Assembly (NCBI RefSeq): GCF_009857475.1
Contig: NZ_WWCJ01000011.1
Coordinates: 124,001-188,000 of the forward strand
Direction: 5' to 3'
Length of the DNA: 64,000 bases
Origin: Pseudoduganella guangdongensis
Lineage (GTDB): Bacteria; Pseudomonadota; Gammaproteobacteria; Burkholderiales; Burkholderiaceae_D
This document shows, piece by piece, positions 23,622 through 31,410 of the stretch. The notes below the pieces were generated by a model. That model saw only the letters and a program-made list of their open reading frames with translations, did not search any database and was not told the origin of the DNA. How positions within the stretch are numbered: position 1 is the first letter of the stretch; the number at the start of each line of letters is the position of its first letter. The translations under genes and the position numbers were made by a program.

Positions 23622-24185
23622 ATGTCCGGACACGGTTTTCACGTCCACGGCCCGCACGACCACGCCGTGGAACACGCAGCACACAGCAACGACAAGTTTT
23701 CGGGCAAGATCGCGGTGACCACGGCCATCCTGGCCACGGTGGGCGCCATTTTCGGCTACCAGGGCGGCGCTACCCAGAACGACGCGGCCCTGTTCAAAAA
23801 CAATGCCGCCATCGCCAAGACCGAGGCGGCCAACCGCTGGAATTACTACCAGGCCAAGTCCTCCAAGCAGAACCTGGCCGAACTGGCCATGTTGCTGCCC
23901 AACGCCGAAGTGGAAAAGTACAAGGCGGAGGTGGTGCGCTATAAGGAAGAAAAGGACGCCATCAAAAAAGACGCCGAACAATGGGAAACCAAATCGGCGG
24001 AGTGGGACCACAAGTCGGACCACGCCCTGCACAAGCACCACCAATGGGCGCTGGCCACGACGGCTGAACAGATTGCTATCGCTTTGGCGGCGATTACCCT
24101 GCTGACCAACCGTAAATGGCTGATGTACGCCACCTACGGCGTGGCCGCCGTGGGCCTTGGCCTGGGCGCGATGGCAATCGTTTAA
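23622..24185 (+). CDS. DUF4337 membrane protein
   Basis: 187 residues. His-rich N-terminus (HGFHVHGPHDH), one transmembrane helix (~29-48) with AVTTAILATVGAIFGY, a long charged coiled-coil region (~55-135), and two hydrophobic helices at the C-terminus (~145-165 and 169-186). This is the DUF4337 layout. Function unknown. It is close behind folA and is probably co-transcribed; the histidines could bind metal, which is a guess from composition only. Confidence 0.85.
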   Translation: MSGHGFHVHGPHDHAVEHAAHSNDKFSGKIAVTTAILATVGAIFGYQGGATQNDAALFKNNAAIAKTEAANRWNYYQAKSSKQNLAELAMLLPNAEVEKYKAEVVRYKEEKDAIKKDAEQWETKSAEWDHKSDHALHKHHQWALATTAEQIAIALAAITLLTNRKWLMYATYGVAAVGLGLGAMAIV

Positions 24186-24239
24186 TTATTTTCCCCGGGG
24201 CGCGGAAATTCTGCGATACTCCCGGTCTTATTTTTTTTG

Positions 24240-24257
24240 CGGCGCTTGCTCGCGCCG
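24240..24257 (+). other. hairpin directly upstream of decarboxylase Shine-Dalgarno
   Basis: CGGCGC (24240-24245) and GCGCCG (24252-24257) can pair as a 6-bp GC stem with a 6-nt loop, immediately before the GGAGA Shine-Dalgarno (24258-24262). A T-rich run precedes it. It could modulate initiation or limit read-through; no function is proven. The rest of 24186-24268 shows only a weak TGC-GATACT extended -10. Confidence 0.3.
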
Positions 24258-24268
24258 GGAGACCACTG

Positions 24269-26524
24269 ATGAAATTCCGCTTCCCCATCGTCATCATCGA
24301 CGAGGATTTCCGTTCCGAGAACACGTCCGGCCTGGGCATTCGCGCCCTGGCAGCGGCGATGGAAAAGGAAGGCATGGAGGTCCTCGGCGTCACCAGCTAC
24401 GGTGACCTGTCGCAGTTCGCCCAGCAGCAGTCGCGCGCCTCCGCCTTTGTGCTGTCGATCGACGACGAGGAGTTCGGCGGCGGCACGCTGGAGGAAACCG
24501 ACGCGGCCCTGGCGTCCCTGCGCGCCTTCGTGTCCGAGATCCGCCACAAGAACGCCGACATTCCGATCTACCTGTACGGCGAAACCCGCACCTCGCGCCA
24601 TATCCCGAACGATATCCTGCGCGAGCTGCACGGCTTCATCCACATGTTCGAGGACACCCCGGAATTCGTGGCGCGCCACATCATCCGCGAAGCCAAGTCC
24701 TACCTGGACAGCCTGGCGCCGCCTTTCTTCCGCGCCCTGGTGCACTACGCGAACGACGGTTCCTACTCCTGGCACTGCCCGGGCCACTCCGGCGGCGTGG
24801 CTTTCCTGAAGTCGCCTATCGGCCAGATGTTCCACCAGTTCTTTGGTGAGAACATGCTGCGCGCCGACGTCTGCAACGCGGTGGAAGAACTCGGCCAGCT
24901 GCTGGACCACACCGGCCCCGTGGCCGCCTCCGAGCGCAATGCCGCCCGTATTTACAACGCGGACCACGCCTACTTCGTCACCAACGGCACCTCCACCTCC
25001 AACAAGATGGTGTGGCATTCGACCGTGGCGCCGGGCGACATCGTGGTGGTGGACCGCAACTGCCACAAATCGATCCTGCACTCGATCATCATGTGCGGCG
25101 CGATCCCGGTGTTCCTGATGCCGACCCGTAACAACCTGGGCATCATCGGCCCGATCCCGCTGGAAGAGTTCTCCATGGAGAGCATCGAGCGCAAGATCGC
25201 CAACAACCCGTTCGCACAAGCCGCCGCCAACAAGAAGCCGCGCATCCTGACCATCACCCAGTCGACCTACGACGGCGTGGTGTACAACGTGGAAACCCTG
25301 CGCGAAATGTTGGACGGTAAGATCGACACCCTGCACTTCGACGAAGCATGGCTGCCGCACGCCACCTTCCACGACTTCTACAAGAACATGCACGCGATCG
25401 GCAAGGACCGTCCGCGCGCCAAGGAGTCGATGATCTTCTCGACCCAATCCACCCACAAGCTGCTGGCGGGCTTGTCGCAGGCTTCGCAGGTGCTGGTGCG
25501 CGATTCCGAGACCGTGAAGCTGGACAAGGACGCCTTCAACGAGGCGTACCTGATGCACACCTCCACCTCGCCGCAGTACTCCATCATCGCCTCGTGCGAC
25601 GTGGCGGCGGCCATGATGGAAGCGCCGGGCGGCACCGCCCTGGTGGAAGAATCGATCCTGGAAGCGCTGGACTTCCGCCGCGCCATGCGCAAGATCGACG
25701 AGGAATGGGGCAGCGACTGGTGGTTCAAGGTCTGGGGCCCGGACACCTTCGCCGACGAAGGCATCGGCTCGCAGGAAGACTGGATCTTCACCGAAGACAG
25801 CAAGAAGTGGCACGGCTTCGGCGACCTGAAGCCTGGCTTCAACATGCTCGACCCGATCAAGGCCACCATCGTCAACCCGGGCCTGTCGCTGGACGGCCAG
25901 TTCGGCGAATCCGGCATCCCGGCGTCCATCGTGACCAAGTACCTGGCGGAGCACGGCGTGATCGTTGAGAAGTGCGGCCTGTACTCCTTCTTCATCATGT
26001 TCACCATCGGCATTACCAAAGGCCGCTGGAACACCCTGCTGACCGCGCTGCAGCAGTTCAAGGACGACTACGACAAGAACGCCCCGATGTGGCGCATCCT
26101 GCCGGAGTTCTCGGCTGCCAACCCGCGCTACGAGCAAATGGGCCTGCGCGACCTGTGCCAGCAGATCCACGACTTCTACAAAGCCTACGACGTGGCGCGC
26201 CTGACCACCGAGATGTACCTGTCGGACATGGTGCCTGCAATGAAGCCGTCGGACGCCTTCGCCAAGATGGCGCACCGCGAAATCGAGCGCGTGGCGCTGG
26301 ACGAGCTGGAAGGCCGCATCACCTCCATCCTGCTGACGCCATACCCGCCGGGCATCCCGCTGCTGATCCCGGGCGAGCGCTTCAACAAGACCATCGTTGA
26401 CTACCTGCGCTTTGCGCGCGACTTCAACGAACGCTTCCCTGGCTTCGAGACCGACGTCCACGGCCTGGTCAAGCGCGAAGTGGATGGTAAACGCGATTAC
26501 TTCGTCGACTGCGTTAAGCAATAA
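24269..26524 (+). CDS. Orn/Lys/Arg decarboxylase, arginine-decarboxylase-like
   Basis: 751 residues, the length of biodegradative AdiA-type enzymes: N-terminal wing domain (~1-130), PLP fold-I core and C-terminal domain. The PLP lysine is Lys397 in STHKLLAGLSQAS; the STHKLL...LSQAS form is nearer to arginine decarboxylase than to lysine or ornithine types. HYANDGSYSWHCPGHSGG and HFDEAW (PLP Asp) are also intact. It decarboxylates a basic amino acid, consuming a proton. ATG 24269 is placed by GGAGA 7 nt upstream. No antiporter gene is adjacent, so an acid-resistance role is not shown; polyamine supply is equally possible. Confidence 0.9.
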   Translation: MKFRFPIVIIDEDFRSENTSGLGIRALAAAMEKEGMEVLGVTSYGDLSQFAQQQSRASAFVLSIDDEEFGGGTLEETDAALASLRAFVSEIRHKNADIPIYLYGETRTSRHIPNDILRELHGFIHMFEDTPEFVARHIIREAKSYLDSLAPPFFRALVHYANDGSYSWHCPGHSGGVAFLKSPIGQMFHQFFGENMLRADVCNAVEELGQLLDHTGPVAASERNAARIYNADHAYFVTNGTSTSNKMVWHSTVAPGDIVVVDRNCHKSILHSIIMCGAIPVFLMPTRNNLGIIGPIPLEEFSMESIERKIANNPFAQAAANKKPRILTITQSTYDGVVYNVETLREMLDGKIDTLHFDEAWLPHATFHDFYKNMHAIGKDRPRAKESMIFSTQSTHKLLAGLSQASQVLVRDSETVKLDKDAFNEAYLMHTSTSPQYSIIASCDVAAAMMEAPGGTALVEESILEALDFRRAMRKIDEEWGSDWWFKVWGPDTFADEGIGSQEDWIFTEDSKKWHGFGDLKPGFNMLDPIKATIVNPGLSLDGQFGESGIPASIVTKYLAEHGVIVEKCGLYSFFIMFTIGITKGRWNTLLTALQQFKDDYDKNAPMWRILPEFSAANPRYEQMGLRDLCQQIHDFYKAYDVARLTTEMYLSDMVPAMKPSDAFAKMAHREIERVALDELEGRITSILLTPYPPGIPLLIPGERFNKTIVDYLRFARDFNERFPGFETDVHGLVKREVDGKRDYFVDCVKQ

Positions 26525-26529
26525 AACCC

Positions 26530-26559
26530 AAGCCCGCGCCAAAACGCGGGCTTTTTTGT
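26530..26559 (+). terminator. rho-independent terminator after decarboxylase
   Basis: AAGCCCGCG (26530-26538) pairs with CGCGGGCTT (26545-26553) around a CCAAAA loop, followed by a T-rich tract. It is a strong intrinsic terminator 5 nt past the decarboxylase stop. Confidence 0.93.
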
Positions 26560-26623
26560 TTGGGCTGGCGCCAGCTTTAAAGTGCGAAAGGAGTTTCGCC
26601 GGGCCGCTAGCGGGATGGGAGGG

Positions 26624-27463
26624 TCAGGCTGCGACAGCGATGGTCAGGGTCGCGACGTAGCCGTCGGTGGCGTTGCCGCTCACGGCCGCCAGTTGCAGCG
26701 CATAGCCATCGCTGAAGATATTGTCGCTGGCGAAGCTGATGCGGGACAGGTTGCTGGCGGAGCTGGCGTAGCCCGCCGTGGCATAGGCTTCATTCATTGT
26801 CGCCAGCGGAAAGGTGAACTGGGAAGTCTTGATACGGTTGGCCGCGCTACTGCTTTGCGCCTGACTGCGAAAGACTTCGAAGTGGACGTGCGGCATGCGC
26901 CCGTCGTAGCAGCCAGGGAAGATGCTGGTGAAGGTCAGGTTGCCGTCGGCGTCGGCCGCCTGCACGCCGCGCAGGTAGTTCTGCTCTGTTACCCCTTGCG
27001 AGTACAGGGAGTAGCGGCCCTCGCGGTCGCAATGCCACAGGTACACCGTAAAGCTGCCAGCCGCGCCGCAACCGGCGTTGGCATTAACGATCTTCAGCTT
27101 GATCGTCAGCGGAATGCCGCCTGCGGTGCCGCTCGCGCCGTTGAAACTGCTGCGGATGTCGCTGCGCACCACGCCTACCTGCGTCAGTACGTTGACGATG
27201 CCGCCGGCGTTGCTGTTGGTGCCGTCGCCCGGATAGGGGCCGCCGGTTTCCTCGGGGATGACGGTGCAGCTGCCGCCAGTGCCCGTACTGGTGCCGCTGC
27301 CGGAGTCGGAGGCAACGGTGCTGTCGTCACCGCCTCCGCCGCAGCCGATCAGCGGCAGCGCTGCCGCGCCGGCCAGCAGCCAGCGCAGCGAGCGGCGGCG
27401 GCTGCCCGGCATATTCATCATCGCTTGCAGGTCCGCCGCCAGGCCATGGTCGTGGGTATCCAT
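26624..27463 (-). CDS. intradiol-dioxygenase-like Tat/lipoprotein
   Basis: 279 residues. The N-terminus has a twin-arginine-like SRRRSLRWLL followed by a hydrophobic stretch and lipobox LIGC (Cys41), so it is probably an exported, lipidated protein. The intradiol dioxygenase core is visible: ETGGPYPGD, the WHCDREGRYSLYS block (Tyr151/Tyr154) and FPGCYDGRMPHVHFEVF (His192/His194) as likely Fe(III) ligands. Cytoplasmic catechol dioxygenases lack such a leader, so this belongs to the exported subgroup with unknown substrate. AGGAGG lies 8 nt before ATG 27463. It is 13 nt behind the unknown gene. Confidence 0.83.
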   Translation of the reverse strand: MDTHDHGLAADLQAMMNMPGSRRRSLRWLLAGAAALPLIGCGGGGDDSTVASDSGSGTSTGTGGSCTVIPEETGGPYPGDGTNSNAGGIVNVLTQVGVVRSDIRSSFNGASGTAGGIPLTIKLKIVNANAGCGAAGSFTVYLWHCDREGRYSLYSQGVTEQNYLRGVQAADADGNLTFTSIFPGCYDGRMPHVHFEVFRSQAQSSSAANRIKTSQFTFPLATMNEAYATAGYASSASNLSRISFASDNIFSDGYALQLAAVSGNATDGYVATLTIAVAA

Positions 27464-27476
27464 CTGGGTATCCTCC

Positions 27477-28019
27477 TCAGGCGCTGGTGTTGACGAGATT
27501 GCCGCTGCTGCCCGACTGCGGCAGCCGGGCGGCCAGCGTTTGCAGGAAACCGGCCAGCTTACCCTGCGCAGCGCTGCTGTCGGCGCCCAGAGCCTCCAGC
27601 AGGGACGAGAAGGACGTTTCGAGCGAACCCGCCTCCCCGCCCTCCGACTCGCCCTGCAGCGAGGCCGCCAGGCTTTGCAAGTCCTCCGCCAGGCGCCCCG
27701 GGCCGCTGGCGCCGTCCTGCGCACCGCCCAGCCTGAACGCACCTTCGGCTTGCGCGCCCTTCGCCTCGCCCTGGCTATGCAGGGACGCCATCAGCTCCTG
27801 CAGGAAGTTGCCCAGCGCGGAAGCCGCGCCTTCCTTATCCTCGGCAGCGACATCGGTCACGCCCAGCGACTCCAGCGCCTGCCCGATAGCGTTGACGAAA
27901 CCGCCACCGCCCGGGGGCTGGCCAGCGGGTGGTGGCGCTGGCGGCGCCTGGCGGGTCTTGTCGGCGCCGTTCGCCGAGACCTGGCTGGCAAAGCTGCTGC
28001 TGATCGCATTAACGTTCAT
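27477..28019 (-). CDS. hypothetical Ala/Gly/Gln-rich protein in cpxP operon
   Basis: 180 residues, not recognised. N-terminus MNVNAISSSFASQVS, a Pro/Gly-rich linker (~28-42), then two similar helical segments: AIGQALESLG...LGNFLQELMASL (~44-85) and LAEDLQSLAASLQ...SLLEALGADS...LAGFLQTLAARL (~105-165). These look like repeats of one helical unit. No signal peptide or membrane helix. The ATG at 28019 overlaps the cpxP-like gene by 11 nt, so the two are translationally linked. Confidence 0.7.
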   Translation of the reverse strand: MNVNAISSSFASQVSANGADKTRQAPPAPPPAGQPPGGGGFVNAIGQALESLGVTDVAAEDKEGAASALGNFLQELMASLHSQGEAKGAQAEGAFRLGGAQDGASGPGRLAEDLQSLAASLQGESEGGEAGSLETSFSSLLEALGADSSAAQGKLAGFLQTLAARLPQSGSSGNLVNTSA

Positions 28020-28455
28020 GGAAAGCTCCACCACGGTGCGGGCGCGCCTTGCGTTCTTCCAGCTGCTTGCGTTGTTCTGGTGTCAACAGTGCCAGCACCT
28101 TCTGGTGCGTGCGCACGCGCGCCAGTGTGATGTTGGCTTGCGCCTGTGCTGCGGCCTGCGCCAGTTTGACGGCAGCGGCATCGTCGAACTTGTCCGCGCT
28201 ACGCATATCGTGCAAGGCATCCATCGCCTTCTCATGGGCACGCCGCTGCTCGCGCAGGTAAGGCTCCTGGCCGTGCATCAGCTGGAACAGCTTGTCCTCC
28301 TGACTATCCGACAGGTCAAGGCCGCGCAGGAAGTGCGGCCCCGGGCCCCGCTCCCCGCGCTCGCCCATTGGCGGCATGCGCTCTGCGGCCATGCTGGCCA
28401 GCGGCAGCGCAAGAACGGCGGCCAGCAGCATTGGAATGTATTTGCTCTTTTTCAT
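28009..28455 (-). CDS. cpxP: CpxP/Spy family periplasmic protein
   Basis: 148 residues with signal peptide (MKKSKYIPMLLAAVLALPLASMA). The mature part is helical and charged, with a degenerate first LTxxQ-like element (LDLSDSQ) and a clear second one (LLTPEQRKQL), the hallmark of CpxP/Spy chaperones that form a cradle-shaped dimer. It diverges from cpxRA across a CpxR-type site array, exactly the E. coli cpxP arrangement, so CpxP is a better label than Spy. Family role: periplasmic chaperone and inhibitor of CpxA. AGAGGA Shine-Dalgarno 5 nt upstream. Confidence 0.82.
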   Translation of the reverse strand: MKKSKYIPMLLAAVLALPLASMAAERMPPMGERGERGPGPHFLRGLDLSDSQEDKLFQLMHGQEPYLREQRRAHEKAMDALHDMRSADKFDDAAAVKLAQAAAQAQANITLARVRTHQKVLALLTPEQRKQLEERKARPHRGGAFHER

Positions 28456-28504
28456 GTCTATCCTCTATCGATGGATGGGAGACTCCATTCTCTGGCGGCG
28501 GCTT

Positions 28505-28551
28505 GTAAAGCGCGGTAAGTGGCAGGTAAAACCGTGTAAAGAAGCGGTAAA
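28505..28551. promoter_or_regulatory. CpxR-type binding array (five GTAAA half-sites)
   Basis: Half-sites start at 28505, 28515 (GTAAG), 28526, 28536 and 28547, i.e. spacings of 10, 11, 10 and 11 bp, so all face the same side of the helix. The E. coli CpxR box is GTAAA-N5-GTAAA, matched exactly at 28526-28540. The last site overlaps the -35 position of the cpxR promoter. The array sits between cpxP and cpxR and could control both. Confidence 0.85.
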
Positions 28552-28569
28552 GCGGCAGGGCCGGTTTGT

Positions 28570-28575
28570 TATCAT
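28570..28575 (+). promoter_or_regulatory. -10 box of cpxRA, 7 nt before the ATG
   Basis: TATCAT followed by 7 nt (GGGCGCC) and the cpxR ATG at 28583. The -35 position coincides with the last GTAAA half-site and has no consensus of its own, as expected for an activated promoter. The geometry repeats that of wrbA and folA. Confidence 0.55.
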
Positions 28576-28582
28576 GGGCGCC

Positions 28583-29266
28583 ATGAACAAGGTCTTGTTA
28601 ATTGACGACGACGTCGAGCTGGTCGGCATGTTCCAGGAATACCTGGAGCAGGAGGGCTTCGAAGTCAGCACCGCCCACGATGGCGAAACCGGCGCCGCCT
28701 CGGCGTTGACCGGCCTGTATGCCATTGCCATCCTTGATGTGATGATGCCGCGCATGAACGGCCTGGAAACCCTGCGCCGCATCCGCGCCGTCAGCCGCAT
28801 GCCGATCCTGATGCTGACCGCGCGCGGCGACGACACCGACCGCATCGTCGGCCTGGAGCTGGGCGCTGACGACTACGTAACCAAGCCCTGCACGCCGCGC
28901 GAGCTGACCGCCCGCATCCGCGCCATCCTGCGCCGTACCCACGCCGTGGCGGATACAGGCGTCGGCCCGCTGGTGGTGGGTCAGCTCTCCATGTGGCCGG
29001 AGCAGCGCCGCGCCGCCTGGGCCGGCGTGCCGCTGGACCTGACCAGCACCGAATTCAACCTGCTGGAGGTGTTGGCGCGCAACGCTGGCAAACCGGTCAG
29101 CAAAAACGTCCTGTCCGAACAAGGACTGGGGCGCCCCATGGCGCGCTTCGACCGCAATATCGACGTCCATATGAGCAGCCTGCGCCACAAGCTGGGCACC
29201 ATTGCCGATGGCCGTTCCTGCCTGCAGACCGTGTACCGCCTGGGCTACCAGTTGATCCGGGAGTAA
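28583..29266 (+). CDS. cpxR: response regulator CpxR
   Basis: 227 residues. Receiver domain with acidic DDD (8-10), phospho-acceptor Asp52 in LDVMMP and Lys101; OmpR-type winged helix in the second half. The segment VLSEQGLGRPMARFDRNIDVHMSSLRHKLG closely resembles E. coli CpxR (LSQEVLGKRL..FDRAIDMHISNLRRKL). Another ATG at 28574 is in frame but overlaps the -10 box. With CpxA it controls envelope-stress genes, probably including the divergent cpxP operon and itself. Confidence 0.9.
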   Translation: MNKVLLIDDDVELVGMFQEYLEQEGFEVSTAHDGETGAASALTGLYAIAILDVMMPRMNGLETLRRIRAVSRMPILMLTARGDDTDRIVGLELGADDYVTKPCTPRELTARIRAILRRTHAVADTGVGPLVVGQLSMWPEQRRAAWAGVPLDLTSTEFNLLEVLARNAGKPVSKNVLSEQGLGRPMARFDRNIDVHMSSLRHKLGTIADGRSCLQTVYRLGYQLIRE

Positions 29267-29268
29267 GC

Positions 29269-30798
29269 GTGGGTCGCCTGTTCTGGAAGTTCTTCTTCTC
29301 CATCCTGCTGGCCCAGGTCGCGGCGACGGCGGCCATCGGGGGCGCCATCTGGCTGCGCAGCCGCGCCGCCGCCGAGGCCCGCCCATCCGATATCGAGACC
29401 GGCCCGCCGGCGGAAATGGCCATCGAATCGGCCGCCGCCACCCTCGCCTTCGGCGGCACCGACGGCTTGCGCCAGCTGCTGGAGAACATGCCGCGCCACC
29501 GTGTGTTTGCCGTGAGCGACGACGGCAAGGAGCTGCTGGGCCGCATCACCAGCCCGGCCATGCTGGCCGAAGCGCAGAAGATGCTGTCCAGTTCCGACCC
29601 GCGCGGGGTGCGCCACGTGAGCGCACCGGACGGCAAGCGCTTCATGCTGTTCCTGCCCTCGCGCCGCCATCAGGGCGGCATGGATATGCCGGACTCGCGC
29701 GCCTTGCTGGCCGGTTCCGGCATTCCCGGTCTGGACCCACGCGCCTACCGCCGGCCTGCGGCGGCTGCAGCGTCTGCCGCCGCCCCATTGCCGGCACCGC
29801 AAGCCGGCGCCATGCCGCCCCCCGGCCCTGAAATCGGCCCGGGCCAGGGCCGTGCCGAACGTGGCAGCCCGGGCGGCCCGCCGCCGCGCTTCCGCCCCCT
29901 CACGCCCTTCATCCCGATCGCCGCCGCCGTCCTGGCCAGCCTGCTGTTTGCCGCCCTGCTGGCGTGGTACTTCGCGCGCCCGATCCGCGCCCTGCGCCAG
30001 GCCTTCGACGCCGCAGCCTCCGGCGACCTGGAGCCCCGCTTCGGCGGCAAGCCCGGCGCCGGTGGCGACGAGCTCACTACCCTCGGCCGCGACTTCGACC
30101 GCATGACCGCGCGCCTGCGCGCCCTGCTCGACGGCCAGAAAAACCTGCTGCACGATGTGTCGCACGAGCTGCGCTCGCCGCTGGCGCGCCTGCAAGCCGC
30201 CATCGGCCTGGCTCACCAGCAGCCGGAAAAAGCCGCTGCCTCCATGGAACGCATCGAACGGGAAAGCGTCAGGATGGACAAGCTGGTGGGCGAGCTGCTC
30301 ACCCTCTCGCGCCTGGAGGCCGGCGCATTCGACGCGCCGCGAGAAGAGTTCAGCGCCGCCGAACTGCTGGAAGAGATCCTGCAGGACGCCAGCTTCGAAG
30401 CCGCCAGCAGCGGACGCGAGGTCGAAGCCCGCCTGGACGGCGACGCCCGCATCATGGGCCAGCCGGAACTGCTGGCGCGCGCCATTGAGAACGTGGTGCG
30501 CAACGCCATCAAGCACAGCCCGCAAGGCGGCAAGGTGGAAGTGGAATCGTCGCTGGACGGCGCATTCCTGCGCGTGCGGGTGCTGGACAGCGGCCCGGGC
30601 GTGGCGCAAGAGGACCTGGGGAAGATTTTCCAGCCCTTCTACCGCAGCAGCAACGCGGCCAAGGACGTGGATGGGCATGGACTGGGCCTGGCAATCGCCC
30701 AGCAAGTGGTGCAGCAGCACGGCGGCCGCATTGCCGCCGCCAATCGTGCCGGCGGCGGGCTTTGTGTGGAGCTCACGCTCCCGCTACTGAAAACCTGA
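29269..30798 (+). CDS. cpxA: sensor histidine kinase CpxA
   Basis: 509 residues starting at GTG 29269, 2 nt after the cpxR stop. TM1 (~5-25), periplasmic domain (~26-215) with a Pro/Ala/Gly-rich stretch near its end, TM2 (~218-238), HAMP, HisKA with phospho-acceptor His299 in HDVSHELRSP, and HATPase with N box ENVVRNAIKHS, DSGPG and GHGLGLAIAQQ. It phosphorylates CpxR on envelope stress and is probably restrained by CpxP. The periplasmic part is longer and more Pro-rich than in enterobacteria. Confidence 0.88.
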   Translation: MGRLFWKFFFSILLAQVAATAAIGGAIWLRSRAAAEARPSDIETGPPAEMAIESAAATLAFGGTDGLRQLLENMPRHRVFAVSDDGKELLGRITSPAMLAEAQKMLSSSDPRGVRHVSAPDGKRFMLFLPSRRHQGGMDMPDSRALLAGSGIPGLDPRAYRRPAAAAASAAAPLPAPQAGAMPPPGPEIGPGQGRAERGSPGGPPPRFRPLTPFIPIAAAVLASLLFAALLAWYFARPIRALRQAFDAAASGDLEPRFGGKPGAGGDELTTLGRDFDRMTARLRALLDGQKNLLHDVSHELRSPLARLQAAIGLAHQQPEKAAASMERIERESVRMDKLVGELLTLSRLEAGAFDAPREEFSAAELLEEILQDASFEAASSGREVEARLDGDARIMGQPELLARAIENVVRNAIKHSPQGGKVEVESSLDGAFLRVRVLDSGPGVAQEDLGKIFQPFYRSSNAAKDVDGHGLGLAIAQQVVQQHGGRIAAANRAGGGLCVELTLPLLKT

Positions 30799-30802
30799 GG
30801 GC

Positions 30803-31369
30803 TTAGGCCTTAGGCAGGGTCACGCCGTGCTGGCCCTGGTACTTGCCGTTACGGTCTTTGTACGACACTTCGCACACTTCATCGCTCTCGAAGAACAGCA
30901 CCTGGGCGCAGCCCTCGCCGGCGTAAATCTTGGCTGGCAGCGGGGTGGTGTTGGAAAATTCCAGGGTCACATAGCCTTCCCACTCAGGTTCGAACGGGGT
31001 CACGTTGACGATGATGCCGCAACGCGCATAGGTCGATTTGCCCAGGCAGACGGTCAGCACATTGCGCGGAATGCGGAAGTACTCGATGGTGCGGGCCAGC
31101 GCGAAGGAGTTCGGCGGGATGATGCAGACATCGCTCTTCACGTCCACGAAGGAGTTGGAGTCGAAGTTCTTGGGATCGACGATGGTGCTGTTAATGTTGG
31201 TGAAGACCTTGAACTCGTCGGCGCAGCGGATATCGTAGCCGTACGACGAAGTGCCGTAGGAAATCACTTTGCGGCCATCCACGGAACGCACCTGGCCTGG
31301 CTCGTAAGGCTCGATCATGCTGTGCTGCTCCGCCATGCGGCGAATCCATTTGTCGCTTTTAATCGTCAT
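30803..31369 (-). CDS. dcd: dCTP deaminase
   Basis: 188 residues, the usual length of monofunctional Dcd. Visible: [21 protein letters not shown] near the N-terminus, the catalytic region [16 protein letters not shown] with its Glu, and [13 protein letters not shown] near the C-terminus. It converts dCTP to dUTP, which after dUTPase gives dUMP for ThyA. It is convergent with cpxA, 4 nt apart, and lies 41 nt behind the alpha/beta hydrolase on the minus strand. Confidence 0.96.
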   Translation of the reverse strand: MTIKSDKWIRRMAEQHSMIEPYEPGQVRSVDGRKVISYGTSSYGYDIRCADEFKVFTNINSTIVDPKNFDSNSFVDVKSDVCIIPPNSFALARTIEYFRIPRNVLTVCLGKSTYARCGIIVNVTPFEPEWEGYVTLEFSNTTPLPAKIYAGEGCAQVLFFESDEVCEVSYKDRNGKYQGQHGVTLPKA

Positions 31370-31410
31370 CGCTGGGACTTTCTAGTTTAATTAATTGTGC
31401 GAATTTTACA

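Noticed and set aside
24182..26542. ~790-codon antisense frame over the decarboxylase
   Set aside because: Shadow of a highly conserved enzyme gene; no domain or start signal.
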